From Methylocapsa sp. D3K7 (lineage in GTDB: Bacteria > Pseudomonadota > Alphaproteobacteria > Rhizobiales > Beijerinckiaceae), in assembly GCF_029855125.1 (NCBI RefSeq), contig NZ_CP123229.1, positions 496,001 through 560,000 on the forward strand: a stretch of DNA of 64,000 nt, read 5' to 3'. The notes beneath the pieces were generated by a model that was not told the origin of the DNA, did no database searches, and saw only the letters and a list, made by a program, of their open reading frames with translations. The translations under genes and the position numbers were made by a program. This document shows positions 39,401 to 47,702 of this stretch, in pieces. Position 1 is the stretch's first letter. Every line of letters starts with the position of its first letter.

Positions 39401-39744
39401 GTCAACCGCTCATTGACCTGCTGGCGCGCGAAATAAATATCGGTCTTGTCGTCGAAGACGGCGGTTATCTGCGAAAAGCCGTTGCGCGAAAAGGACCGCG
39501 TATATTCGAGCCCAGGGATTCCGGCGAGCGCGGTCTCGAGTGGATAGGTGACTTGCTTTTCAATATCAATGGGCGAGAGCGCTGGCGCAATCGTGTTGAT
39601 TTGCACCTGGTTGTTGGTGATATCGGGGACCGCGTCGATCGGCAGTCTGGTCATCGACCAGGCGCCAAAGGCGGCGGCTGCAAGGGTGAGCAGTACGACA
39701 AGCCAGCGCTGATGAACGGAAAAGGATAAAACGCGCGCAATCAT
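36493..39744 (-). CDS. Heavy-metal RND efflux pump (CzcA/CusA family)
   Basis: A 1083-residue inner-membrane RND transporter. The N-terminus MIARVLSFSVHQRWLVVLLTL leads into TM1, followed by the porter domain, and the TM4 proton-relay motif DFGLIVDGAVIITENSL marks the heavy-metal subfamily. A second porter repeat and TM7-12 follow. The true start is the ATG at 39744; the upstream open frame is not coding. It lies 13 bases after the adaptor gene. Metal specificity (Cu/Ag versus Co/Zn/Cd) is not settled by the residues I can place. No outer-membrane TolC-type gene is in the cluster. Confidence 0.92.
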   Translation of the reverse strand: MIARVLSFSVHQRWLVVLLTLAAAAFGAWSMTRLPIDAVPDITNNQVQINTIAPALSPIDIEKQVTYPLETALAGIPGLEYTRSFSRNGFSQITAVFDDKTDIYFARQQVNERLTEAKVNLPPGAEPRMGPVSTGLGEIYMWTVHYKPPDKNALGKDGKPGSQSDGSYITPEGEHLTPGLERTAYLRTVQTWIIRPQLKMVPGVAGVDTIGGFQKEYHVQPDPAKLIGLDLSFGDLATAIESNNVNRGAGYLEDNGESFVVRSSGRLESIRDIGNVVVATRGGVPVRVKDVAEVKLGRELRTGSASENGEEAVVGTALMLIGGNSRSVSAMVDAKMKEISRSLPPDVEVETVLNRTLLVDATVKTVATNLAEGAFLVILVLFLLLGNFRAAFITALVIPIAMLLTMAGMVQGKISANLMSLGALDFGLIVDGAVIITENSLRRLAGRQHASRRPLTQAERLSTVIESAQEMIKPTVYGQAIIILVYVPLLTFTGIEGKMFEPMALTVIIALASAFVLSLTFVPAMIAIAITGCIQEKENVFVRGLKALYAPALRRAIDAPAAFIAGAVVLLIFAGLLFTRLGQEFIPTLDEKNIAMNALRIPSTSLSQSQAMQLMIEKTVRRFPQVAVVFSKTGTAEVATDPMPPNTSDTFIMFKPRNEWPDPHLTKAELQQQLEEALGGLAGNAYEFSQPIQWRFNELIAGVRGDIAIKVFGEEFEPMLRVANQIASLLRGAQGAEDVKVEQVEGLPFLEIKIDKAEIARLGLSLSAVQDVIGAAIGGREAGVVFEGDRRFPIIVRLNDQLRENMEALKNLPVPLPPSTQNGRETAILLKQVARFVMSEGPNQISRENGKRRVVVTANVRGRDIASLVAEVQGKVAQKIQLPAGYWVTWGGQFENLAAARQRLMIVVPGCFFLIYLLLYTALGSPRDGLLVFSAVPLALTGGVVALWLRGMPFSVSAAVGFIALSGVAVLNGLVMLSYIKQLIGEGMPFLSAIYQGAITRLRPVAMTALVASLGFVPMALATGTGAEVQKPIATVVIGGLISATLLTLLVLPALYARFGHHKSTAKAIGRSKEEACRGAAYE

Positions 39745-39757
39745 TGAAGTTTCCGAT

Positions 39758-41038
39758 CTAATCGCCTGCCCCAGCGTCGCCCTTGCCAAGTTCGGCCTTG
39801 AGCAGGAATGTGTTTTTGACCGCGATCTGTTCGCCCGAAATGAGGCCGGACGTGATTTCGACAGCTTGCGCGTCCGAGCCGCCGATCGTGACGATTCGCT
39901 TTTGAAACCCCCCTGATGTCCGGACAAAAACCACTTGCTCGCCGCCGATTGTCTGGAGCGCCGTGCGGGGAACGCGGACATCCACGGGATCTTCCTTGAT
40001 CGCAATCGCGGCTGTCACGACAGCGCCAGGGCGCCAGAAGAAGTCCGCGTTGGCGATCTCGGAAATCACCCTTGCCGAGCGCGTATCGGGATGCACAAGC
40101 GGGCTGATGAATATGATCCGTCCATCACCGTGCTTGCCGCCGTCCCCGCCGCTTGTGAGGGTGACCGCCTGGCCTTCCTCGATCATAAGGAGATCTGCTG
40201 TTGGCACCGCCAACTCGATCCAGACCCTGGAGAGATCGGCAATCATATAGAGATCCGACGGATCACCCTGGCTCCCGACCAAGGAGCCGACATCCACTTT
40301 GCGCTCGATCACCCTGCCGCTGATCAGAGACCGGATTTCATAGGCCCGAAGGCTTGAGACACCGGATTTCGCGGCGCTGTCTTGCTTCGCCGCCTTCGCC
40401 ACTTCGGCTGGATCGAGGTTGAGCGCGGAAAGTTTCTGCCGGGCCAAATCGAGTCTCAGCTCTGTCTCCAGAAACTTGGCGCGTGCTTGAAGATACTGCT
40501 GTTCAGCGGAGATCCTCTTGGCCCAAAGAACCTGCGAACGTTCGAACATCGTCTTATCCAGATCAAAGGCGACCGAAGCCGTCAGATATTCGCTTTTGGC
40601 ATCGGCGACCTCGCGGCTGTCGAGAACGGCCACGACCTCACCTTGGGTGACGGAATCTCCCAAACGTTTGCGCATTTGGGTGACCGTGCCGACCACCCTG
40701 GCGGGCACGCGAGCAACCAGATCCGCATCCAAGATGACCGTGCCCGGCACGCTAAGCAGCCGCGCAAGAACGCCTCCCTCGACCGGGGCAACCTCGATTT
40801 CCTGTGCCGCGATCCGATCCGCCGCCATGTCGATCAAGCCATCCGGCGTTTTGCCGGTCTCAGTCACGCCTTGTGGGGGCGTGGATTTTTTTTCCGGCGC
40901 CGCGAGCTCGGCTTGTGTTGCCGCCGCCATCGTCTTTGAGGCGAAGACAGCACGCGCGCTTAGCAACCCCTGTGTCGCCACGCCAGCCAACGCGGCACCG
41001 CTGGCCAAAAGGGTCACGATGATGAAAATCCGTTTCAT
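39758..41038 (-). CDS. RND efflux periplasmic adaptor (CzcB/CusB family)
   Basis: A 426-residue membrane-fusion protein. The N-terminal signal/anchor is MKRIFIIVTLLASGAALAGVATQG. A barrel-sandwich hybrid domain (VPARVVGTVTQMRKRLGDSVTQGEVVAVLD), a helical hairpin (residues about 170-240) and beta-barrel domains follow. The start at 41038 gives a proper signal sequence. It links the RND pump to an outer-membrane channel, which must be encoded elsewhere. It shares an operon with the pump and probably with the small ORF upstream. Confidence 0.9.
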   Translation of the reverse strand: MKRIFIIVTLLASGAALAGVATQGLLSARAVFASKTMAAATQAELAAPEKKSTPPQGVTETGKTPDGLIDMAADRIAAQEIEVAPVEGGVLARLLSVPGTVILDADLVARVPARVVGTVTQMRKRLGDSVTQGEVVAVLDSREVADAKSEYLTASVAFDLDKTMFERSQVLWAKRISAEQQYLQARAKFLETELRLDLARQKLSALNLDPAEVAKAAKQDSAAKSGVSSLRAYEIRSLISGRVIERKVDVGSLVGSQGDPSDLYMIADLSRVWIELAVPTADLLMIEEGQAVTLTSGGDGGKHGDGRIIFISPLVHPDTRSARVISEIANADFFWRPGAVVTAAIAIKEDPVDVRVPRTALQTIGGEQVVFVRTSGGFQKRIVTIGGSDAQAVEITSGLISGEQIAVKNTFLLKAELGKGDAGAGD

Positions 41039-41185
41039 ATGAGACTTCTGTCTGCGCCGTGTTTCGAACGCGGCTTGTGCACAGTGCCCGCCGCACGAGG
41101 GGCGCGCGTTTATGAGGCGAGTGCGCGCGTGCGGGTCTGCAAGCGCACCAGCGGCGAACGTCACCACACATGTGATGACATCGAA

Positions 41186-41554
41186 TTAAGCGCGCGGCGG
41201 CTCTTGGGGAGGATATGGTTCCTGCGACGCAAACATATTGATGCGCGTCAAATAGCTTGCGGGAACCGGGTCGATGGGGAGGATGACAATTGTATTTTCG
41301 GCGTGAACCAGCTGATGGTGCTCAAAATACATGTGGCAAGCGAGAGCTTGGGCTAATAGCTCGTTTGTGCTGCGTTGGGCCGAAACAGCCGGCACCGGCA
41401 TACCGTTCATGTCCGCGCAAGGCGCGGCTCCCGCAGGGGTCTCGAAAACCGGATCCAGGAGAGCGAATGCGAGGGTAAAAGCCGCAATCAGCCCCGCCAG
41501 CACCCGCCAAGCGGGAGCTGCCCTCTTGCCTCGTCTCTTGTGGTCACGACACAT
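41186..41554 (-). CDS. Small exported or anchored protein upstream of the RND pump
   Basis: A 122-residue frame with a basic N-terminus and one hydrophobic segment (VLAGLIAAFTLAFALLDPVF, about 18-37), then an extracytoplasmic part with paired Cys (CADMNG, ALACHMYFEHHQLVH) and several His/Met residues that could bind metal. It lies about 150 bases upstream of the adaptor gene on the same strand. I do not recognise a family. The open frame extends further upstream, but that part overlaps the divergent FAD monooxygenase gene and has no coding look. Confidence 0.5.
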   Translation of the reverse strand: MCRDHKRRGKRAAPAWRVLAGLIAAFTLAFALLDPVFETPAGAAPCADMNGMPVPAVSAQRSTNELLAQALACHMYFEHHQLVHAENTIVILPIDPVPASYLTRINMFASQEPYPPQEPPRA

Positions 41555-41671
41555 GCGACTCGATATAATGGCCCTCCGTCTTCGCGTAAAGGTCCAACTC
41601 TTCCGCGTGCCAGACATCCGCAACTCGCCAAAGACGCCGCGCTGGTCTAAATAGGCTCGCAAAGGTGGCCA

Positions 41672-42943
41672 ATGTCTGTTCCTATTGCCGAAACACAAGC
41701 CGACATTCTCGTTGCTGGCGCTGGTGCGGCCGGTCTTTCTGCCGCGCTCGCCCTGGCGCAAGCGGGATTTTTCACCGTCTGCGTTGGCCATGTCGATACC
41801 CGCCCCAACGGCCGGACCGTCGCGCTTTTTGAGGCTTCGCTCCGGTTTTACAAAGCCCTCGGCGTCTGGCCGTATTTTCGCGGCAAGACCGCGCCGCTTG
41901 CCAAAATCACCATGCTGGATGCCACCAATGCGCGGCTGCCGGTGCCCTCGCTCACCTTCGCGGCGAGCGAGATCGGCCTTGCCGCCTTTGGCGAGAATGT
42001 CGAAAACAATGTCCTGATCGAAGGCCTTGCAGACATCGCCTCGGCGTCCCCGAACCTGCTTCTGCGCGAAGGCATGATCGGCGATATTCACTTCGAATCT
42101 GACTCCGTCCACGCCAGCCTCGCCGATGGATCTCGTATCTCGGCAAGGCTCGCCGTCGCCGCCGACGGCCGCAAATCCCTTCTCCGGACAAAAGCGGGAA
42201 TTGGCACCCGCACTTGGACCTATCCGCAAATTGCCTTCACAGCCCTGCTCGCGCACGCCAAACCGCACCGGAATATCTCGACGGAATTTCACACGCGTTC
42301 GGGTCCATGCACCCTGGTTCCGCTTCGCCCAGCCGGCGGCAAGCCAAACCGCTCAAGCCTCGTGTGGCTCATGTCCGCGTCGGATGCGGAGCAGCGGCGC
42401 GCCCTCCCCCAATCTGCCCTCGAACAAGAAATCGAAGACCAAATCGATTCGCTTCTGGGCAAGATCGAGATCGATGGGCCCTGCGGCTTTTTCCCTATGG
42501 CAGGGATGAGCACAAATCGACTCTGCGGCCATCGCGTCGCCCTTGTCGGCGAAGCCGCGCATATTTTTCCACCCCTTGCCGCGCAAGGGCTCAACCTCAG
42601 TCTGCGCGATGCCGCCGCGCTTGTCGAAGTTTTGGAGGACGCACGGGCAACCGGCGACGATATCGGGGCCGCGCAAACCCTCAAACCTTATGAGAGCAGC
42701 CGCCGGAGCGACATCTTCCTACGTACGAATGGCGTCGATATTCTCAATCGCTCCTTGCTTACCGATTTTTTTCCCGTGGATTTTCTGCGTGGCGCCGGTT
42801 TGCTGGCTTTCTCGGCGATCGGCCCATTGCGCCGGGCCTTGATGCGGGAGGGCGTTCTCCCCCATGGGGCCTTGCCGCGTCTCATGCAAGAGCCGGCCGG
42901 CAACCGTTTGACGCGATCGTCCCGGGCTCTTGCCAGGCCATGA
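41672..42943 (+). CDS. UbiH/UbiF/COQ6-type FAD-dependent monooxygenase
   Basis: A 423-residue class A flavin hydroxylase. The N-terminal FAD motif is GAGAAG at residues 16-21, the DG motif region is LAVAADGRKSLLR near 162-172, and the second FAD motif GHRVALVGEAAHIFPPLAAQGLN is near 285. Family members hydroxylate the ubiquinone ring; the alphaproteobacterial equivalent is often UbiL or UbiH. AGGTGG precedes the ATG. Its stop overlaps the xth start (ATGA), indicating coupling. The exact ring position is unknown. Confidence 0.85.
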   Translation: MSVPIAETQADILVAGAGAAGLSAALALAQAGFFTVCVGHVDTRPNGRTVALFEASLRFYKALGVWPYFRGKTAPLAKITMLDATNARLPVPSLTFAASEIGLAAFGENVENNVLIEGLADIASASPNLLLREGMIGDIHFESDSVHASLADGSRISARLAVAADGRKSLLRTKAGIGTRTWTYPQIAFTALLAHAKPHRNISTEFHTRSGPCTLVPLRPAGGKPNRSSLVWLMSASDAEQRRALPQSALEQEIEDQIDSLLGKIEIDGPCGFFPMAGMSTNRLCGHRVALVGEAAHIFPPLAAQGLNLSLRDAAALVEVLEDARATGDDIGAAQTLKPYESSRRSDIFLRTNGVDILNRSLLTDFFPVDFLRGAGLLAFSAIGPLRRALMREGVLPHGALPRLMQEPAGNRLTRSSRALARP

Positions 42944-43716
42944 AAATCGCGACCTGGAACGTCAATTCCGTCCGCCAGCGAACTGAACATTTGGTGCGCT
43001 ATCTTCGCACCGCGAAGCCCGATGTTCTTTGCCTGCAAGAACTGAAATGCATCGACACTGCGTTCCCCTATGCGGAGATCGAAGCGGAAGGCTACAATGC
43101 CGCCGTGCATGGGCAAAAAGGCTTTAACGGGGTTGCCCTACTCGCCAAGACGCCGATCGAAGTCGCGCGGGGGCTGCCGGGCGATCCGGACGATGAGCAG
43201 GCGCGATATATCGAGGCAGTCGTCCCAAACGGCGAGGGAGTTGTCCGCGTCGCCTCGATCTATCTGCCGAACGGCAATCCGCCGCAAACGGAGAAATACA
43301 GCTACAAGCTCGCCTTCATGGACCGGCTCATCGCGCATGCGAAAGATCTGCTGGCGCTCGAGGAGCCGCTTGTTCTTGCCGGCGACTACAATGTGATCCC
43401 GATGCCTCGCGACGCCGCCGATCCCGCTGCCTGGGAGGACGATGCGCTCTACCTACCGCAGACGCGGGCGCGCTTCCGTGGCCTTCTCAATCTGGGGCTG
43501 ACCGATGCGCTGCGTGCGACCAGTGACGCGGCGGGACTCTACACATTTTGGGACTATCAAGCGGGCGCCTGGCAACGCAACAAGGGCATCCGCATCGATC
43601 ATCTGCTGCTCTCTCCGCAAGCAGCGGACCAGCTGTCAGAAGTCGCGATCGTGAAGGAGAGCCGGGCGGAGGACAAACCTTCCGATCACGTGCCGGTGGA
43701 AATCATTTTGGCGTGA
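42940..43716 (+). CDS. xth: Exodeoxyribonuclease III
   Basis: A 258-residue AP endonuclease/3'-exonuclease of the ExoIII family for base-excision repair. The usual blocks are present: KIATWNVNSVRQR at the N-terminus, LCLQELK with the metal-binding Glu near residue 36, GDYNVIP near 148, RIDHLLLSP, and a final SDHVPVE with the catalytic His. It is complete. It overlaps the end of the FAD monooxygenase gene by 4 bases and converges on the DUF1772 gene. Confidence 0.95.
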   Translation: MKIATWNVNSVRQRTEHLVRYLRTAKPDVLCLQELKCIDTAFPYAEIEAEGYNAAVHGQKGFNGVALLAKTPIEVARGLPGDPDDEQARYIEAVVPNGEGVVRVASIYLPNGNPPQTEKYSYKLAFMDRLIAHAKDLLALEEPLVLAGDYNVIPMPRDAADPAAWEDDALYLPQTRARFRGLLNLGLTDALRATSDAAGLYTFWDYQAGAWQRNKGIRIDHLLLSPQAADQLSEVAIVKESRAEDKPSDHVPVEIILA

Positions 43717-43743
43717 GCGCCACATGCCTAGAGCGAACCACTC

Positions 43744-44175
43744 CTATAGGAGCGACGCCCAAAGAAACATCACGGTCGCGGCAGCGCCGAGAGAACTCCG
43801 AACAGCATGCAGCCGTCCCCACTGCTGAATCAACGCGCGGCTCTCAGGCCCAGCCTTCTCTGGTTCCATCGCCATGAGACGATTGTTCACCGGCATGATC
43901 ACGATCAGGGTGAATGGCCAATTCGCGACAAGGACAAGCGCGCCAGCGAGCCAGCGCCAATCCGATTGAAAGTAAGCGGCACTGGCACCTAAGACAAAGC
44001 CGATTACCGCTAAAGACGCGTTCATCGCAAAGCCGCGCTTATATGCGGGTTTCCACTCCGCGAGGAGGGCACGGTCGTCAAGCCCAAGGCGGGCGGGGTG
44101 TTCCGCGATGTTGATGTAGACCGCGGCACCGGTAAAGAGCGCGGCGGTGATGAGCGCCAATTGTCCTGCGAGCAC
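43744..44175 (-). CDS. DUF1772 (anthrone-oxygenase-like) membrane protein
   Basis: A 143-residue protein with four hydrophobic segments. The conserved opening is LITAALFTGAAVYINIAEHPARL; a central GFAMNASLAVIGFVLGASAAYF and LVANWPFTLIVIMPVNNRLM follow. DUF1772 proteins are related to anthrone oxygenases and to uncharacterised membrane proteins. No function can be assigned. Its stop lies in a small palindrome (CTCCTATAGGAG) between convergent genes. A degraded copy of its N-terminus seems to lie at about 44864-44990. Confidence 0.82.
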   Translation of the reverse strand: MLAGQLALITAALFTGAAVYINIAEHPARLGLDDRALLAEWKPAYKRGFAMNASLAVIGFVLGASAAYFQSDWRWLAGALVLVANWPFTLIVIMPVNNRLMAMEPEKAGPESRALIQQWGRLHAVRSSLGAAATVMFLWASLL

Positions 44176-44240
44176 GATGTCACCCCCATGATCTAATAAA
44201 CACCGGCTCGCAGTGCCGCGCGATAATCCGGAACGGCGGC

Positions 44241-44774
44241 TTAGCGTGCATCCGAAGCAGGTACCAGATTACGGACCTCTATTTTGACGATATTCGAAAC
44301 AAAGCGTCCTCCCATCTTGTCGCCTGGAGCGACAATCTTCGCAAAGCCGTCTGACCCGAGCGGCAGGCCATCCTGGGCATAAGCGATCACGATTTGATCG
44401 CCGCCAAATCCCGGCGTAACCTCCCCGGCACCAAAGACCGACGTATATCCATCACTGCCTGTAACGATGATGACGAGACGCAGAATATCGTTCTTTATGG
44501 TTGGATCCACGACAATGCCAGTAGATTGCAGCAGCTCCCAAAGCAAGGCTCCCGTAAAATTGTGCGACTGGACCGACCCCGCAGCAAAGTACGTTACGTT
44601 CTCTGATGTTACCGGCAGTTTCTTTAGCGCCGTCAGATCGAAGGTCGTGGACTTTTTGACCTGGCCGAAAACACGAAAGGCCGTGGGAATCGGCGCCGTT
44701 TGGGCTTCTGCTATTGGAGAAAAGCTCACCGCCGCGAGTAACAGCAGCGCCGCTGCAAAAAAGCGCGATTTCAT
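44241..44774 (-). CDS. Exported molybdopterin-binding-fold (sulfite-oxidase-like) protein
   Basis: A 177-residue protein with a clear Sec signal peptide (FFAAALLLLAAVSFSPIAEAQ). The mature part keeps the sulfite-oxidase-like fold order: FRVFGQVKKSTTFDLTALKKLP, then SHNFTGALLWELLQSTGI and VTGSDGYTSVFGAGEVTPGFGG. It lacks the cofactor-ligating Cys of true molybdoenzymes, as is common in this short exported group, so enzymatic activity is doubtful. The neighbouring ECF sigma operon is divergent. The role is unknown. Confidence 0.75.
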   Translation of the reverse strand: MKSRFFAAALLLLAAVSFSPIAEAQTAPIPTAFRVFGQVKKSTTFDLTALKKLPVTSENVTYFAAGSVQSHNFTGALLWELLQSTGIVVDPTIKNDILRLVIIVTGSDGYTSVFGAGEVTPGFGGDQIVIAYAQDGLPLGSDGFAKIVAPGDKMGGRFVSNIVKIEVRNLVPASDAR

Positions 44775-44863
44775 AAAGATCCCCTGAATGGCGTTGAAAG
44801 GCGTTTCGCGGCTATGATTGCTCTTTGGCCGCCGCTATATATAGAAAATATATAACAAATAAG

Positions 44864-44995
44864 TCAAACTGGCTTCGTCCACACGCCCCGGCGCTGGTAT
44901 TTGCAGCAGATCAAAGCATGGCGCCGATAGTGTTTGATATAAACCGCCGCACCGGCAAAAAGCGCGGCCTTCATCGAAAACAAAAAAAGCCTTCT
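44864..44995 (-). pseudogene. Degraded DUF1772 N-terminal copy
   Basis: The minus strand reads KAALFAGAAVYI, nearly the same as AALFTGAAVYI at the start of the intact DUF1772 protein at 43744-44175, and the DNA is also alike over about 30 bases. The similarity then breaks into KHYRRHALICCKY and a stop. This looks like the leftover of a second DUF1772 gene. The match is short, so the call is tentative. Confidence 0.4.
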
Positions 44996-45095
44996 CTTTC
45001 GTCCGATTGTAAGACATGGGGAATAAACACGCGGGCTGGCAAGTCTTCTCCTTAGCAGCTTCGCCAAGCCTAGACCTGCGAAATGGGCTTCCCTC

Positions 45096-45617
45096 TTGAC
45101 GAAGACCTCCTCGAACGAACAATTTGCCCTGGTGGTCATGCCTCACCTCGACGACGCTTATGCGCTGGCCCGCTGGCTGACCGGCAATGGCACCGATGCG
45201 GAGGATATTGTCCAGGAGGCCAGTCTGCGGGCCTTGCGGGGGCTGGATCGCTATGCTGGCGGCAACGCGCGGGCGTGGTTTCTTGCCATCACACGAAACA
45301 CGGCCTTCACCTGGCTCGCCCGCAACCGGCCGAAAGCGCTAGTGGTTACCGAAGACATCGAAACCTTGGCGGCAGTTGACAGTTCGGAAACGCCGGAAGA
45401 AGCCTTGATCGCCAAAGCCGGCGCCAATGAACTTGAAAGGGCGATTGGCGCCTTGCCGCCGCCCTTTAAGGAAACCCTTGTGCTGCGCGACATCAATGGA
45501 TTGAATTACCGCGAGATCGCCGAGATCACAGGCGCGCCCCTGGGCACCGTCATGTCGCGCCTTGCCCGCGCACGCGGTCTCCTCATGGCGGCCTTGGCGG
45601 GTCAGGGGGCAAAATGA
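45096..45617 (+). CDS. ECF-family RNA polymerase sigma factor
   Basis: A sigma-70 group 4 protein of about 173 residues. Region 2 is LDDAYALARWLTGNGTDAEDIVQEASLRAL with RAWFLAITRNTAFTWLA, and region 4 is LPPPFKETLVLRDINGLNYREIAEITGAPLGTVMSRLARARGLL. The opening PHLDDAYALARWL resembles the ECF26-type group, a tentative placement. The frame begins at a TTG (45096); an ATG at 45138 falls inside the conserved part. Its stop overlaps the anti-sigma start (ATGA), so the pair is co-translated and the sigma factor is held until a stimulus releases it. Confidence 0.87.
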   Translation: MTKTSSNEQFALVVMPHLDDAYALARWLTGNGTDAEDIVQEASLRALRGLDRYAGGNARAWFLAITRNTAFTWLARNRPKALVVTEDIETLAAVDSSETPEEALIAKAGANELERAIGALPPPFKETLVLRDINGLNYREIAEITGAPLGTVMSRLARARGLLMAALAGQGAK

Positions 45618-46381
45618 CTTCCGTCGAAGAAACCCTACTCACCCAGGCGGCGCTCGACGGCGAACTCGATGCAGCGGGCATGCTCGATTTTGAACATCGG
45701 CTCGCTGAAAATGCCACCCTCGCCGCCGACTACGGCCGCCTGAAAACTTTGCGCGAGGTCATGCAGCGGGAACTCGTCAAGCCGGTGGCGCCGCAAGCCC
45801 TGCGTGATCGTGTAGCACGAATGGCCGTGCCTCCCGTTGTGTCCCGGTCCCGCACGCCGCCGCCTTGGCGGGCGATGGCGGCGTCTGCCGTCCTTGCGGC
45901 GGGACTGGGCAGCGCTTCGACATGGCTTGCATTGCAACCATCGATCCAAGAGGCCCCTCTCGCCGATGCGCTCATCACCGATCACAAACGTGGTCTGTTG
46001 TCCGGACAGCCCTTCGATGTGGCCTCATCCGACCGTCACACGGTCAAACCCTGGTTCGCGACGCGCTTTGCACTGGCGCCAAAGGTGGTTGACCTCGCCG
46101 GGCAAGGCTTTTCGCTCGCTGGAGGCCGCGTCGATATTGTCGCGGGCCAACCAGTCCCTGTCTTGATCTACCGGCACAACGAGCATTTTATCAGCCTCAC
46201 CGCCCTGCCCGCGCGTGACTTGCCAGTCAAATCGGCCTTCAATGCCGATGGCTATTCCGTCGAGGTCTGGCGCGACGGCGGCACCGAATATTGGGCGATT
46301 TCGGACGCCGACCCGGCCGCGCTGACGAAGTTCAAGGCGGCATTCAATGCCGCCAACGCCAATTCAGGAGCGCCGGATTGA
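45614..46381 (+). CDS. Transmembrane anti-sigma factor
   Basis: A 255-residue single-pass membrane protein. The N-terminal cytoplasmic domain (EETLLTQAALDGELDAAGMLDFEHRLAEN) resembles an anti-sigma domain without the zinc HxxxCxxC motif. A transmembrane helix lies around 90-110 (WRAMAASAVLAAGLGSASTWLAL), followed by an extracytoplasmic domain rich in beta strands. It is coupled to the ECF sigma gene by a 4-base overlap, the usual mark of a cognate pair. The signal sensed is unknown. Confidence 0.82.
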   Translation: MTSVEETLLTQAALDGELDAAGMLDFEHRLAENATLAADYGRLKTLREVMQRELVKPVAPQALRDRVARMAVPPVVSRSRTPPPWRAMAASAVLAAGLGSASTWLALQPSIQEAPLADALITDHKRGLLSGQPFDVASSDRHTVKPWFATRFALAPKVVDLAGQGFSLAGGRVDIVAGQPVPVLIYRHNEHFISLTALPARDLPVKSAFNADGYSVEVWRDGGTEYWAISDADPAALTKFKAAFNAANANSGAPD

Positions 46382-46420
46382 CCTCAAAAACGATGCGTCT
46401 GGCGGCGGCTTTACCGAATC

Positions 46421-47623
46421 ATGATTTATGATTTTGCAATTGTTGGGGGCGGGATTGTCGGCCTGGCGGCCGCCCGCGAAATTTTGCGCGCGCGGCCCGG
46501 AGCCACGATTATTATCCTCGAAAAGGAAAGCGCCGTCGCCCGTCATCAAACCGGGCATAACAGCGGCGTCATCCATGCCGGCATTTATTATGCGCCAGGA
46601 AGCCTCAAAGCGCGGTTTTGCCGCGAAGGCGCTGCCGCGACGAAAGCTTTCTGCGCGGAGCAAGGAATAAAAGTCGAAAATTGCGGCAAGCTTCTCGTTG
46701 CGACCAATGACCGCGAACTAGCCCAGATGGAGGCTTTGTTCGAGCGCGCCAAGCAAAACGGCATCGCGGCCGAACGGATCGATGCCGCCGGGCTACGGCG
46801 TCTCGAACCAAATATCACCGGCACCGGTGCTTTGCGGGTCGCGTCAACCGCAATCGTTGATTACAAATTGGTTGCCGCGGCGTTTGCCCAAATCGCGGCG
46901 GAGAAAGGGGCCAATTTACAGCTTGGCACTGAAATCGTCGCCATTCGCGAAGACCCAGACGCCATCGAAGTTTCGACCGTGCATCAAACGTGGCGCGCGC
47001 GATTTTTGATCGTGTGCGCGGGTCTGCAGTCCGACCGTCTTGCCAAATTGGCCGGTTTAAAAATCGATCACCGGATCGTGCCGTTTCGCGGTGAGTTTTA
47101 CACCTTGCCGCAATCGCGAACGGGACTGATCACCCATTTGATCTATCCAATTCCAGACCCATCGCTGCCGTTTGTTGGGATTCACCTGACGCGGACCATC
47201 GATGGACGAATTATCGTCGGCCCCAATGCGGTGCTTGGATTTGCCCGCGAAGGCTATAAAAAATTGTCCTTCAGACCCCAAGATGTCATCGATTACCTGG
47301 CATTTCCAGGTTTTTGGCAAGTTGCCCGAACCCATTTCGCATCGGGCGTCGAAGAGATGCGAAACTCCTTCTGGAAGCGCGGCTACCTCGCGCAATGCCG
47401 GAAATATTGCCCGGGGCTGTCGCTCGCCGATCTCCAACCTGGGCTCACGGGCATTCGGGCCCAAGCGGTTCTACGTGACGGAACTCTCGTGCATGATTTT
47501 CTCTTCGCGGAAACCGCCAGAATGCTGCATGTCTGCAATGCTCCCTCGCCTGCCGCGACATCGGCAATTCCAATTGCCCGTATGATCGCCGAAAAAGTCT
47601 TGACGCGGTTCGAGCGCGACTAA
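46421..47623 (+). CDS. lhgO: L-2-hydroxyglutarate oxidase/dehydrogenase
   Basis: A 400-residue FAD-dependent DAO-superfamily protein. The dinucleotide motif GGGIVG is at residues 9-14. The LhgO-specific pieces HQTGHNSGVIHAGIYYAPGSLKARFC and FRGEFYTLPQ are present, and the C-terminal FAD-binding region APSPAATSAIPIARMI ends it. It oxidises L-2-hydroxyglutarate to 2-oxoglutarate and passes electrons to the respiratory chain. It follows the anti-sigma gene by 40 bases and may share its transcript. Confidence 0.92.
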   Translation: MIYDFAIVGGGIVGLAAAREILRARPGATIIILEKESAVARHQTGHNSGVIHAGIYYAPGSLKARFCREGAAATKAFCAEQGIKVENCGKLLVATNDRELAQMEALFERAKQNGIAAERIDAAGLRRLEPNITGTGALRVASTAIVDYKLVAAAFAQIAAEKGANLQLGTEIVAIREDPDAIEVSTVHQTWRARFLIVCAGLQSDRLAKLAGLKIDHRIVPFRGEFYTLPQSRTGLITHLIYPIPDPSLPFVGIHLTRTIDGRIIVGPNAVLGFAREGYKKLSFRPQDVIDYLAFPGFWQVARTHFASGVEEMRNSFWKRGYLAQCRKYCPGLSLADLQPGLTGIRAQAVLRDGTLVHDFLFAETARMLHVCNAPSPAATSAIPIARMIAEKVLTRFERD

Positions 47624-47702
47624 ACCACGCGTTGGCAAAGGGGTCTCGGTTCAGTACAACGCTGCCAGCGCGACGAAAACAATAATGGGAGGAATGATAT
47701 CC

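Noticed and set aside
39745..40005. 87-residue N-terminal extension of the RND pump
   Set aside because: Arg/Ser-rich, overlaps the adaptor gene, and lies before the standard N-terminus MIARVLSFSV.
41555..42292. N-terminal extension of the small ORF upstream of the RND adaptor
   Set aside because: It runs antisense to the FAD monooxygenase gene; only the part ending at 41186 with the signal segment looks coding.
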